A stretch of DNA of 64,000 nucleotides from Rosa chinensis (Eukaryota; Streptophyta; Magnoliopsida; Rosales; Rosaceae): positions 24,991,789-25,055,788 of the forward strand of contig NC_037091.1 in the NCBI RefSeq assembly GCF_002994745.2, given 5' to 3'. The position numbers were made by a program, and so were the translations under genes. The notes under the pieces were generated by a model. The model worked only from the letters and a program-made list of their open reading frames with translations, was not told where the DNA came from and made no database searches. The number at the start of each line of letters is the position of its first letter. Position 1 is the stretch's first letter. Below are positions 22,459 through 34,076 of this stretch, in pieces.

Positions 22459-22644
22459 ATGTTACCAGATCCCTATGCCCAGTCTCGAGGGAATCGTTGT
22501 TACAGGTGTAGGCAACAACGCCACACCTCTTCTTTTTGTCCAAAAAGATCAGCTACCTCTAGAGATCTCATTGTGCCCATGTCAAGTCTCCCAATGACAT
22601 CGGTTCAACCATCAGCTCAAGTCTCCCATTTAGTGAGACATTAA
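22459..22644 (+). pseudogene. Gag zinc-knuckle remnant
   Basis: A 61-codon open frame soon after the PBS contains CYRCRQQRHTSSFC, an exact CX2CX4HX4C zinc knuckle preceded by RGNR and followed by PKR, as at the end of Gypsy gag proteins. The rest of gag is absent, so an internal deletion joined the leader to the gag tail. The first Met is probably fortuitous. Confidence 0.6.
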
Positions 22645-22663
22645 ATATTATGTATTTTCACTA

Positions 22664-23233
22664 ATGAGTTATTATGAGCCGAATTTACACGGCTCTATTT
22701 CGATAAATAATTACAATGGCCAAGATGATTTTTATGGTTATGATGGTAGATATAGCTATGATGCGTATCAAAGTTTTGTTGATTTAAACTGCCATGCATA
22801 TTGGGATCAACAAAATACCACAATACTATGGCAATATGTCTTTGATTGCCGAAATGGCTATGGTAGCCAGCATGGTTATGGGTCGGCCATCGAGCCGTAT
22901 GATAATTGTGGCCAAACAGTTAATGTACCATACATTAGTTATAATTCAAATTATAATCATAACAACCAAGACGGCTACAACCAAATAGGACCCTACAACA
23001 ATTTTGATGGCTTGAGTAGCCAGCTTGTATGGGAAACTCAACTAGCCGCGCCACAGCCCTTGTACGATCAACAAGTTGGTCACAATGAAATGGTCGAAGA
23101 AAATGTAAGCTCTTTGGGAGGTGGTGTAAAATCTTTTGAAAAAGCCATAAAACAAGATCATTCAAAAAGGGGTGGCAGAAATAGCCACACAATTTTCTAT
23201 TTTCACATAAGAGATGAAGTCACACCTGAATAA
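22664..23233 (+). CDS. Unrecognised Tyr/Asn/Gly-rich ORF inside LTR element
   Basis: An open frame of 189 codons from the ATG at 22664 to the TAA at 23231. The first ~120 residues are very rich in Tyr, Asn, Gly and Asp (for example YGYDGRYSYDAYQSF and YNSNYNHNNQDGYN), a low-complexity, probably disordered composition. The last 50 residues are more charged (KAIKQDHSKRGGRNSH). I recognise no domain, signal peptide or membrane segment. It lies where gag-pol would be expected and is followed by another open frame at 23364. It may be a remnant of a structural protein or a captured sequence; a chance ORF is less likely at this length and bias, but possible. Confidence 0.45.
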   Translation: MSYYEPNLHGSISINNYNGQDDFYGYDGRYSYDAYQSFVDLNCHAYWDQQNTTILWQYVFDCRNGYGSQHGYGSAIEPYDNCGQTVNVPYISYNSNYNHNNQDGYNQIGPYNNFDGLSSQLVWETQLAAPQPLYDQQVGHNEMVEENVSSLGGGVKSFEKAIKQDHSKRGGRNSHTIFYFHIRDEVTPE

Positions 23234-23363
23234 GATGAAGATGCTGAGACATAAAACAATACTAAAGGAGGCAAGCCACCGTAACCGGGACCATGACCTC
23301 CAAAAAGAAGTATTTATTGATCATCATATGGAAACTCGGCCACCTGTTGTTCTTCCCTAAAAA

Positions 23364-23825
23364 ATGGAGGCAAACATGGTAGGTCAAGATTTGCAAAATG
23401 TCAAGGAGAATGACCATCACATGGTTGAGTGTACAATTAACGAGACTATTCATATGGATATGGTTCTTGAAAAGAAAGCCGACCTCAACAATCCGCGGCT
23501 TGATGAAGATCTTAATCTTGTAGCAAAGGAATGTCAGCTCACTGAGCATAATGTGGTCAATGGTGATGATCATCTAATTCAAGATGTCATGCATGTTGAC
23601 ATGATTATTGGAAATAAAGCTGACTTGGAGAAGCCATGGTCAGATAAAGTGGAACCGATTGCATTTGAAGAGCATATAATTTCGGCTCACATGAACGTGG
23701 AAAAGAAAACAAATCGCAATCATTCCCTTTGGTCAATAAAGATCGGCCTTGAAAAATTCAAAATCCATGCCGAGAATACAAAATGTTCAAAACTTGGGGT
23801 GAAACATTGTTGGCCACCTCCATAA
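23364..23825 (+). CDS. Unrecognised acidic/His-rich ORF inside LTR element
   Basis: An open frame of 153 codons from the ATG at 23364 to the TAA at 23823, about 130 bp after the previous ORF. It contains two similar segments, HMDMVLEKKADLNNPRLDE and HVDMIIGNKADLEKPWSDK about 60 residues apart, and HMNVEKKTNRNH is a weaker third, so the protein is built from an imperfect repeat. It ends with KLGVKHCWPPP. No known domain is recognised. Its repeat structure and position suggest a real, perhaps decayed, element-specific protein. Confidence 0.45.
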   Translation: MEANMVGQDLQNVKENDHHMVECTINETIHMDMVLEKKADLNNPRLDEDLNLVAKECQLTEHNVVNGDDHLIQDVMHVDMIIGNKADLEKPWSDKVEPIAFEEHIISAHMNVEKKTNRNHSLWSIKIGLEKFKIHAENTKCSKLGVKHCWPPP

Positions 23826-24079
23826 CGGTACACAAGATTTTTACATTTTATTTTCTTGCTTTAGTTTCTGCAAAAAATAAAATAAAATAAGTAAAAAGTT
23901 GTGTTTCTGGGAGCCGTTTAATTACTCAAGAGGCATGAAACTGTAAGGCCGAAATATTTATATAATTAAGGCTGGAAAATATTTGGATGTCATTTGACAA
24001 TGAGGTCGACTTTGTTTACCAGTTCTTTCACCACTCGGCTCGAGCCGAGGCTCAAGGAATTAGGGGAGGGCTACATATA

Positions 24080-24370
24080 TATCACGAACTCAATGACTAG
24101 CCGCATAGCAAAGGACAGCAGTTGAACGGTCGTGTTTAACGAAGGGCCGCGATTAAATGGTTGTGGCTGGCAATTGAAGGTAGATGAATGACCGTGGCGA
24201 AACAAAGGATTGCAGTTGAACAGTTGAATGACCACATCCAGTGAAGAGCTGCAGCTGGAGAAGGCTGCGGTTGAATGGCTGTGGCTAGCAAAGGGCTGCA
24301 ATTAAGTGGCCGTAGCAAGCGAAGGACCACGGCTAGTGAGTAACAACAGATGTATGGCCACAACATAACA
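24080..24370. repeat. Degenerate short repeats in 3' region of the element
   Basis: Variants of 'GCGGTTGAATGGCCGTGGC-AGCAAAGG' recur about every 25-35 bp with many changes. The same motif family (TGAATGACCGCGGC) is found inside both LTRs, so the zone may derive from LTR-like sequence. Confidence 0.5.
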
Positions 24371-24558
24371 AAATACCGTGTTTGAATTGAACCATGGTTA
24401 AATGGCCATGAAGTAATGAGCTTAGAAACATGCCAAATATTGAAAGATGTCAGCGAGATTAGGCAAAAAGCGTATAGAGTGTACCTTGCCAATTAAGCTT
24501 ATAATATTATCTTTTAGTCCCTTAACCATTCGGCATCTATGCCGAAGCTCAATGGACT

Positions 24559-24569
24559 GGGGGGGGGGG
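24559..24569 (+). other. Polypurine tract
   Basis: Eleven G in a row shortly before the LTR-like TGTTTGAATCC at 24575. Confidence 0.6.
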
Positions 24570-24574
24570 ACTCT

Positions 24575-25798
24575 GTTTGAATCCAAATTTGGCAAGCCCT
24601 ACATGGAAGATAGGTGGGTAGGGCCCACAAGGTATTTAGTATAGAACCGCGGTTGAACTATTGAATAGCTGCGGCATAACGAAGAACCACGATGAGTGAC
24701 CGCGGCACAATGAATCTCTATTTGAACCTATATTTGACAAGTCCGACGTGGCAAATAGGTGGGCCCGGCCCGCAAGGCCTAATAAATGACTGCGGCCAAT
24801 TAGCCTTGGCACATTAAATGTTTATTGTCAAATTTATGACCGAAGATAACGTGTGCAGAGAGCCATTATTAAATCGGGAGAGATCAAATGAATCACAAGG
24901 CGTAATGAATGACCACGGACCCACAAGTCATAATGAATGACCGCGGCTAATTAGCCGCGGCATATCAAAGAGGTTGATTGTCAGGAGAAACGTTACTAAA
25001 GTTTGTGGCAATTAACTTGAATGAGCATCAGGAGGTGTTATTGCCAATCAATAATTACAAGACCTGATGGATTGCTCATGAAAGAATTAATCATTGATAA
25101 CGTCAAAAATATCTCAAACATGAATACTGTTCTATTTGTAATCAATGCGGTCTTAGCTGTGAAGGCTGAGATTGCTTCTTTTCCTTCATTCAGTAGTTTA
25201 GCTTCACTATAAAAAGGACCATAGGATTCATTGTTAGAGGTCCTCGACCAAACGCTCTACGCTATTACTCAAATTTTATCTCAATACATTTCAACAATTC
25301 AGCAACACTTATCAATATTTACGTGTTTATTTTATCATTTTCTTTACCGGTATTTATCTTTCCTGCACTTTATATTGTTGCTCTTTACATTCATGCAATT
25401 TATCTTTTCGTTGTTTACTTTGTATGCACTTTATTTCCCACGGTTTATATTCTTGTTGGTTATCTTTATTTGCTGCACTTTTATTTTTTGTTGTTTACTT
25501 TAAGGTATTTACTTTATACAAAATACAAAATCGCAAAAAGAATCATCATCACTTCACTTTCACCTCAATCACCGAGTTACACAACACTGCGGCTAGATAA
25601 GGCCGATCTGTGCTAAAGTCCTTGCATTCAAGGCAGAGAGAACCCCGCAGCCGAAATCGATCCTTCCTCGGCCCACAATCAACCGATCAGAAGTCAGATC
25701 GGCGCAAGATCTACAATCTAGAACAAAACCTCGCTTGGCCTACCGGCCGAGAGTTGGCACGCCCGCGCACACGTCACCACTCCGGAAGGACACGTGTA
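24575..25798 (+). repeat. 3' LTR of the non-autonomous element
   Basis: Clear homology to the 5' LTR runs from 24711 (TGAATCTCTATTTGAACC) to 25798. The 136 bp before that, starting just after the polypurine tract, are a diverged repeat of the same LTR start (TGTTTGAATCCAAATTTGGC), so this LTR either begins at 24575 or holds a partial internal duplication. Confidence 0.7.
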
Positions 25799-25854
25799 AG
25801 CTAAAAAAGACTTCAACCTAGTGACACGTGGCCGAGATAATTTTTGAGTGAACA

Positions 25855-26546
25855 AGTAACTTAACTTATCCTCTATCTTATCGATGGTATCTGAACTTCA
25901 ATTTTGATCACAACTAGTACTTAAACATTTCAATTTCATTTCAAATGGTACCTTTCACTAACTTCCGTTAAAAACTGACACGTGCAAAACACATGACCTA
26001 TATTTAAGAGTAGTTTGACGAAAATACCCATTTAAATAATTTTGTTTACTAAAAAATCGTAAATAATATTTTGATCAATTAATATGTTAATAAACTAAAA
26101 GTTCAATTAAAAATAGAAACTAAAATGTATCTCTACCCTCTTATGAAAATAAAAATTTAAAACAAGATCTCATCAAAATTAATTTGTTTTATAGGTACAG
26201 ACAAAACATTTCAAGTAAAACTATAAAACATTTTTTTTTTTTGGACAAACTATAAAACATTATCATTCATATTTTTAATTGAAGTTGAAAGTTTTTATTT
26301 TTGATTATCTCATAATATAAGTGAAAATAAGTGATATTACAAAAAAATAAGGGAAAAGAAAAGTAATTTTACAAGCTTATCCTTGAAAAATAAGTCACAT
26401 GTTAGTTTTCAACGAAACATTAACAGAAGTTAGTGATAGGTACCATTTGAAATGAAATTGAAAAGTTTAGGTACTGGTTGTGATCAAAATTGAAGTTCAT
26501 GTATCATATATAAGATAGAGTATAAGTACCATTCTTGATAATAATC
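25855..26546. mobile_element. MULE-like inverted-repeat element
   Basis: Arms of about 110 bp at 25860-25970 and 26415-26520 are inverted copies carrying TTCAATTTTGATCACAAC and AAATGGTACC. The family matches 3959-4368. The centre is AT-rich and non-coding. The outer left end looks damaged and no TSD is clear. Confidence 0.65.
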
Positions 26547-27182
26547 CTTAAATAAATAAATAAAAAGGAAAGGTCATAAATCTCCACTCTAAAAAATATT
26601 TGTCAATTTTATGTATTTGTTCTTAATTAGGAAAAATTTTAAACAACTATTATTATGAAATGACCATATTACCTATGTGCAGGGCATGTGCCTCACATTT
26701 GGATATAAAACATTAGAATTAACTGAGAGCATGTAAATTGGCAATTTTCGCCAAATTCAGGAGGCTATTGTTCACAATTGAAAGTTCATGAGGCTAATGT
26801 TCGCAATTGCAAGTTCAGGTTGTAAATTGACAACTATAACCAAATTTAGGGGGTATTTTGGTAATTAAGCCTATCTGAGTTTGTTTCCATACACATGTAG
26901 AAGGTAATTTCGATAATTGCAATAATAAAGACCATTTTCTGCATATGCGAGTGTGTCTGCACGAGTATGTGTATGAGTTAGTACAAGGCAAGTATGAGTA
27001 AACGTGTATGAGATCTCTGAACAAAGTTTAATTTGGCCAAGTATGCGTGTTAAATTGAAACATAATTGTATTGAACAGATGTAAACGATAAAAAATATGC
27101 TTCGCATGCACGAATGCAGCACAAACACGCTCGAAGCGAGTGTAAGAAGACTAGTCCTACGTTAATTGCCGACACATCTCTC
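26547..27182. other. No gene seen
   Basis: AT-rich spacer with short repeated phrases such as GTTCACAATTGAAAGTTCA / GTTCGCAATTGCAAGTTCA at about 26769-26817. No open frame with coding features. Confidence 0.5.
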
Positions 27183-27183
27183 A

Positions 27184-27219
<36 letters not shown>

Positions 27220-27256
27220 TTGTCCCCACTCCATCCCATCCCATCCCATCCCATCT
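27184..27256. repeat. Microsatellites (ATT)n and (ATCCC)n
   Basis: About twelve ATT units at 27184-27220, then about five copies of ATCCC at 27232-27256. Confidence 0.9.
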
Positions 27257-27753
27257 CTATCCCATTAACAACGAATAGGAGGCCATCAATTCTTTACTTT
27301 ATTTTGGTGATAGTATCCTATTCAATGGGTATTTATTAAGTTCGATTCCTGCACAAGCACGTTGAGAATATGATCATATATCTGGTGCTATCATGTCAAC
27401 CTTGTTTACAAATGGATGTATCGAATATGATAATGTGTGCAATTAATGAACGAAAACAGAGACTATAACAAAGCCACTGTACTTGCGTACAAAGGGGTTA
27501 TTGTCAAATATGCATTCCAGCAATGGAAGCTAGTTAGTTCGGGACAAGTTTTTGAGACCACATGAGCTAATTAGCATGGTATTGCATCTAGATTGTGATT
27601 AAATACTTAAGACTGGGGCGTCCAACGACCCACTGCACATTGCATTATCTGAGGATTGGTTGTGAGTGGTTCCACGTTATACTATTCCTTAAATAGACAT
27701 ATTTTTAAATGGGACTGGGCACTGGCCTCGGTCCTCCAACAGACTTCAGCCCT
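27257..27753. other. No gene seen
   Basis: Spacer upstream of the tandem array; nothing recognisable. Confidence 0.5.
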
Positions 27754-30700
27754 CAGAGCTCCACCGCTTAAGTTTCTGATGGCCACCTTGAGATAGACTC
27801 GTCGTCATGGGCGGCAAGACCCAGCATGTAATGACCTCACTACTGGACAAACGTAATAAAAAGAAATCAAGAGCCTTGACCCTCGTTGAAATATATCAAA
27901 TCAAGATCGGGACAAAACAACATGAATAATAACTTCACATGAAAGCTCTCAAAAATATACGAAGGCCTATGATGTGTTGATTGGGTTCAAGGTTATAAAT
28001 ATTGGAAATTATTCTATGCACCGATGGTGTAAATGACCCAACATTTATAAGATGATCTCAATTCTTGATATTTATAATTAATATTTTTATTAATAATTTA
28101 AGAGTGTATTTAATATAATCTAACCATCCATTTATGTCGGTGCAAGTGCACGTAGGTGTACTGAATCCTCCTCTTTTTCGAATGATTATAAGAGTATTTA
28201 GTACATCGACGTGCACTTGCATCAACAAATAACCAGTACATAAGATGATAAATTCCTCTAAAGTTCAAGTATCTGCATATTTATAGAATGAGGATTCAGT
28301 ACACCGACATGCAAGTGCAAGTGCACGTCGATGTACTAATTAAATACTGTTATAATTATTTGAAAAATTATTTTATCCACCGGTGGTGCAAGTGAACCGG
28401 CAATTCTAGCTCTCAAATACAACGTTTACTTGGTATGATAATCCTCCTAGTGAGCTCCACAGGTTTCTACAAGCTGATTATTTGAGTTTTCCAAGTTATT
28501 CTTTTCATAGTGGAAGGCTTGTCTTGTTTTTATGAGTGGAAAAAATATAAAAGATAAGAAGTGCCTCTTTGTCTTATCTTTCAGTAATATATATGTTTGT
28601 TTTGGAAGCGATCTTCGCCTAATCCCCCGCTTCTCAAGGATTTTATGTACTCCCAAGGCCTTGGGAATTATCATCTATACTCAGAGCTCCACCGCTTCAG
28701 TTTCTGATGGCCACCTTGAGATAGACTCGTCATCATGGGCGGCAAGACCCAACATGTAATGACCTCACTACTGGACAAACGTAATAAAAAGAAATCAAGA
28801 GCCTTGACCCTCGTTGAAATATATCAAATCAAGATCGGGACAAAACAACATGAATAATAACTTCACATGAAAGCTCTCAAAAATATACGAAGGCCTATGA
28901 TGTGTTGATTGGGTTCAAGGTTATAAATATTGGAAATTATTCTATGCACCGATGGTGTAAATGACCCAACATTTATAAGATGATCTCAATTCTTGATATT
29001 TATAATTAATATTTTTATTAATAATTTAAGAATGTATTTAATATAATCTAACCATCCATTTATGTCGGTGCAAGTGCACGTGGGTGTACTGAATCCTCCT
29101 CTTTTTTCGAATAATTATAAGAGTATTTAGTACATCGACGTGCACTTGCATCAACAAATAACCAGTACATAAGATGATAAATTCCTCTAAAGTTCAAGTA
29201 TCTGCATATTTATAGAATGAGGATTCAGTACACCGACATGCAAGTGCAAGTGCACGTCGATGTACTAATTAAATACTGTTATAATTATTTGAAAAATTAT
29301 TTTATCCACCGGTGGTGCAAGTGAACCGGCAATTCTAGCTCTCAAATACAACGTTTACTTGGTATGATAATCCTCCTAGTGAGCTCCACAGGTTTCTACA
29401 AGATGATTATTTGAGTTTTCCAAATTATTCTTTTCATAGTGGAAGGCTTGTCTTGTTTTTATGAGTGGAAAAAATATAAAAGATAAGAAGTGCCTCTTTG
29501 TCTTATCTTTCAGTAATATATATGTTTGTTTTGGAAGCGATCTTCGCCTAATCCCCCGCTTCTCAAGGATTTTATGTACTCCCAAGGCCTTGGGAATTAT
29601 CATCTATACTCAGAGCTCCACCGCTTCAGTTTCTGATGGCCACCTTGAGATAGACTCGTCATCATGGGCGGCAAGACCCAACATGTAATGACCTCACTAC
29701 TGGACAAACGTAATAAAAGAAATCAAGAGCCTTGACCCTCGTTGAAATATATCAAATCAAGATCGGGACAAAACAACATGAATAATAACTTCACATGAAA
29801 GCTCTCAAAAATATACGAAGGCCTATGATGTGTTGATTGGGTTCAAGGTTATAAATATTGGAAATTATTCTATGCACCGATGGTGTAAATGACCCAACAT
29901 TTATAAGATAATCTCAATTCTTGATATTTATAATTAATATTTTTATTAATAATTTAAGAGTGTATTTAATATAATCTAACCATCCATTTATGTCGGTGCA
30001 AGTGCACGTGGGTGTACTGAATCCTCCTCTTTTTTCGAATAATTATAAGAGTATTTAGTACATCGACGTGCACTTGCATAAACAAATAACCAGTACATAA
30101 GATGATAAATTCCTCTAAAGTTCAAGTATCTGCATATTTATAGAAGGAGGATTCAGTACACCGACATGCAAGTGCAAGTGCACGTCGATGTACTAATTAA
30201 ATACTCTTATAATTATTCAAAAAATTATTTTATCCACCGGTGGTGCAAGTGAACAGGCAATTCTAGCTCTCAAATACAACGTTTACTTGGTATGATAATC
30301 CTCCTAGTGAGCTCCACAGGTTTCTACAAGCTGATTATTTGAGTTTTCCAAATTATTCTTTTCATAGTGGAAGGCTTGTCTTGTTTTTATGAGTGGAAAA
30401 AATATAAAAGATAAGAAGCGCCTCTTTGTCTTATCTTTCAGTAATATATATGTTTGTTTTGGAAGCGATCTTCGCCTAATCCCCCGCTTCTCAAGGATTT
30501 TATGTACTCCCAAGGCCTTGGGAATTATCATCTATACTCAGAGCTCCACCGCTTCAGTTTCTGATGGCCACCTTGAGATAGACTCGTCATCATGGGCGGC
30601 AAGACCCAACATGTAATGACCTCACTACTGGACAAACGTAATAAAAAGAAATCAAGAGCCTTGACCCTCGTTGAAATATATCAAATCAAGATCGGGACAA

Positions 30701-32395
30701 AACAACATGAATAATAACTTCACATGAAAGCTCTCAAAAATATACGAAGGCCTATGATGTGTTGATTGGGTTCAAGGTTATAAATATTGGAAATTATTCT
30801 ATGCACCGATGGTGTAAATGACCCAACATTTATAAGATAATCTCAATTCTTGATATTTATAATTAATATTTTTATTAATAATTTAAGAGTGTATTTAATA
30901 TAATCTAACCATCCATTTATGTCGGTGCAAGTGCACGTGGGTGTACTGAATCCTCCTCTTTTTTCGAATAATTATAAGAGTATTTAGTACATCGACGTGC
31001 ACTTGCATAAACAAATAACCAGTACATAAGATGATAAATTCCTCTAAAGTTCAAGTATCTGCATATTTATAGAAGGAGGATTCAGTACACCGACATGCAA
31101 GTGCAAGTGCACGTCGATGTACTAATTAAATACTCTTATAATTATTCAAAAAATTATTTTATCCACCGGTGGTGCAAGTGAACAGGCAATTCTAGCTCTC
31201 AAATACAACGTTTACTTGGTATGATAATCCTCCTAGTGAGCTCCACAGGTTTCTACAAGCTGATTATTTGAGTTTTCCAAATTATTCTTTTCATAGTGGA
31301 AGGCTTGTCTTGTTTTTATGAGTGGAAAAAATATAAAAGATAAGAAGCGCCTCTTTGTCTTATCTTTCAGTAATATATATGTTTGTTTTGGAAGCGATCT
31401 TCGCCTAATCCCCCGCTTCTCAAGGATTTTATGTACTCCCAAGGCCTTGGGAATTATCATCTATACTCAGAGCTCCACCGCTTCAGTTTCTGATGGCCAC
31501 CTTGAGATAGACTCGTCATCATGGGCGGCAAGACCCAACATGTAATGACCTCACTACTGGACAAACGTAATAAAAAGAAATCAAGAGCCTTGACCCTCGT
31601 TGAAATATATCAAATCAAGATCGGGACAAAACAACATGAATAATAACTTCACATGAAAGCTCTCAAAAATATACGAAGGCCTATGATGTGTTGATTGGGT
31701 TCAAGGTTATAAATATTGGAAATTATTCTATGCACCGATGGTGTAAATGACCCAACATTTATAAGATAATCTCAATTCTTGATATTTATAATTAATATTT
31801 TTATTAATAATTTAAGAGTGTATTTAATATAATCTAACCATCCATTTATGTCGGTGCAAGTGTACGTGGGTGTACTGAATCCTCCTTTTTTTCGAATAAT
31901 TATAAGAGTATTTAGTACATCGACGTGCACTTGCATAAACAAATAACCAGTACATAAGATGATAAATTCCTCTAAAGTTCAAGTATCTGCATATTTATAG
32001 AAGGAGGATTCAGTACACCGACATGCAAGTGCAAGTGCACGTCGATGTACTAATTAAATACTCTTATAATTATTCGAAAAATTATTTTATCCACCGGTGG
32101 TGCAAGGGAACCGGCAATTCTAGCTCTCAAATACAACGTTTACTTGGTATGATAATCCTCCTAGTGAGCTCCACAGGTTTCTACAAGCTGATTATTTGAG
32201 TTTTCCAAATTATTCTTTTCATAGTGGAAGGCTTGTCTTGTTTTTATGAGTGGAAAAAACATAAAAGATAAGAAGTGCCTCTTTGTCTTATCTTTCAGTA
32301 ATATATATGTTTGTTTTGGAAGCGATCTTCGCCTAATCCCCCGCTTCTCAAGGATTTTATGTACTCCCAAGGCCTTGGGAATTATCATCTATACT
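27754..32395. repeat. Five-copy ~929 bp tandem array
   Basis: Five head-to-tail units start with CAGAGCTCCACCGCTT at 27754, 28682, 29611, 30539 and 31468 and are 928-929 bp each, the last ending at 32395. They are almost identical by eye. Units 3 and 4 share several derived variants (AAGCGCCTC, GAAGGAGGATT, AATTATTCAAAAAAT) absent from units 1 and 2, so copies were added stepwise or homogenised. Each unit holds an inverted-repeat miniature element related to 35918-36089 and an arm-like second copy. The last unit runs without break into LINE-like tail sequence. Paired 75-codon frames recur in each unit and are not convincing genes. Confidence 0.95.
28003..28182. mobile_element. MITE embedded in each array unit (first copy shown)
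   Basis: It starts GGAAATTATTCTATGCACCG and ends in GTCGGTGCAAGTGCACGTAGG and beyond. It aligns in reverse orientation with the stand-alone element at 35918-36089, including the shared centre CTTGATATTTAT and AATCTAACCATCCATTTATG. It is repeated in all five units, so it was present before the array expanded. Confidence 0.7.
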
Positions 32396-32532
32396 TTGCA
32401 ATTTTGTATTTTCTCTTGGCAAGGTTTGGTCTAGCTCCCCTTGCTGTGTATCTTTTTTTCTGAATTATTAATAAATTCGGGTAAGAGAGTTGAGTTAGCT
32501 CTTACACCGCCTTTCTCAAAAAAAAAAAAAAA
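32396..32532 (+). mobile_element. LINE-like 3' tail with poly(A)
   Basis: T-rich 3'-UTR-like sequence (CTTGGCAAGGTTTGGTCTAG, then an AATAAATTC signal-like stretch) ends in a run of 15 A (32518-32532). It continues the last array unit seamlessly, so the 3' part of the array unit probably also derives from this retroelement. Confidence 0.5.
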
Positions 32533-33145
32533 TTATTTCTAGCAAATCTAAGCTATTGATATTTATAGGCAACATTTTTCTAATAATTAAAAAATGTACT
32601 TGATGTTTTTACCATTCCTATTGATACAAGTGCACGTCAGTGCACTAAATACTCTCATAAAATATGATAATTCTAAAAATCACTAGACAATTTATCTCGG
32701 AAATCATTAGCTATAATACTTATTGATCAAGCTATTGGTATAATTCACCAGAACCACCGCAACATGCGAAACATCACGGTGATATCAATATCCAAGTTAC
32801 TTTATGAAAGTCCATACCAGAAAATGACACTATAAAATCTACTAAGATTCAAAGAAGCATATTGATTAAACATGCATAGTTATATCTATTATGAGTATGA
32901 CATGCTGCTAGGTGCCACTCTTGGCTTGTGAAAATTCTGAAGTTAATTTAGAATGTAATTTTCAATAAATAAAATAGATTAATTTGTTAATGTATTCCAC
33001 TGTAGGTTTAGTTGGAACATAAGAAGTCATACAGCTAGCTTTGGCAATACTAACGAGGATTAAATATATTTCATTTAATAGATATGACACTATTTGGACT
33101 TGTTTTAATTAACTAGCAATGATATGGGGCTTCAATGAGGTCTAA
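32533..33145. other. Spacer with MITE remnant
   Basis: At 32550-32670 a diverged relative of the array MITE is visible (TTGATATTTATAGG, then ACAAGTGCACGTCAGTGCACT). The rest is AT-rich with no gene. Confidence 0.45.
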
Positions 33146-34076
33146 GATTTGTGGCCTTAAATCCTAGGTGTTATGCCATGTAAGTAAATATAAATTTTAT
33201 TTTCAATTCCACATAATATATCTTGCCACATCATACTATTGCAACACCAACTTTACCCTTTTACATTTCCTTTTAGATGTTAGGGGATGAATCAATTACA
33301 TTAATGAATTTAATTAGGTGACGAAAAAAATATCAACTATTAATTATGTATTAATTTAAGAGATATGTCAACAGATTCCTTGACCAATATTTTTCTTCAT
33401 TTAGTTAAATTCTTTCCTTTAATTTTTCTTTCCAATTGGTATTAATATATTGAATTATGTGCCAAGAAATAGACGTTAACTTTTCTTTCCAAATATTGAT
33501 TAATTTCATCCAAAAAAAAAAATAGCATTAATAAATTGAATTTGGGAAATACTTATGTCTAAATTAAGAGGTAAGAAAAAATTCTCATGTTAGCAGCCAT
33601 TAATTAACATCTACAATCTAGATATAAGGGAAAAACAAACAAAAAATAATAAATTCAGATCTAACGTTTAAACCCTAGCTACATAAAGAGAAAAAAAATG
33701 AACAAAAGAATATATACAATCATATGAATATGTATTTTTCACATTATATTTCCAAAATTTGCAGGAACCTAACAAAGGTTGAATTCATATACATGTGTTT
33801 GCAAATCTGTTGACTGAATTACATGAAATTTTTTGTACTCTTGATTGAAAGAAAAAAAAATTGTTGTTTAAATCTAAGCATGAGTGTAATGAAAAGAAAA
33901 AAAAAATGAAAGAAAGCCTTTTTTTTTTGCTTTAGAAGAAAGCCAAAATAATTTAGAGTCATTAGATTTTAGAAGGATGAGATGGTATTTTTCTCAATAA
34001 TTACATAGCATGATTTGACAAATAGATGATGTGTGTGGATGACATGGCATGACACCTAAGATTGAGGCCACAAATC
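33146..34076. mobile_element. Inverted-repeat DNA element, 931 bp
   Basis: Left end GATTTGTGGCCTTAAATCC-TAGGTGTTATGCCATG (33146-33180) pairs with the inverse at 34043-34076 with about three mismatches. The interior is AT-rich and non-coding. No TSD was found, so the superfamily is not assigned. Confidence 0.6.

Larger units (their letters stand above)
21467..25798 (+). mobile_element. Non-autonomous LTR retrotransposon with unrecognised ORFs
   Basis: Two long homologous terminal regions (21467-22423 and 24575/24711-25798), a Gypsy-type PBS and an 11-G polypurine tract define the element. Between them are a gag zinc-knuckle scrap, two ORFs without a domain I recognise, and a degenerate GC-repeat zone. 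No protease, RT, RNase H or integrase is present. The LTRs differ by several indels. I could not identify a TSD, and the left flank is itself Copia debris, so the exact left edge is uncertain. Confidence 0.8.

Noticed and set aside
28447..32434. Repeated 75-codon frames on both strands in each array unit
   Set aside because: The overlapping frames on opposite strands are copied by the array; no domain or coding bias supports either.
33146..34076. Link between the 931-bp inverted-repeat element and the 929-bp array unit
   Set aside because: The similar length is coincidence; sequences do not match.
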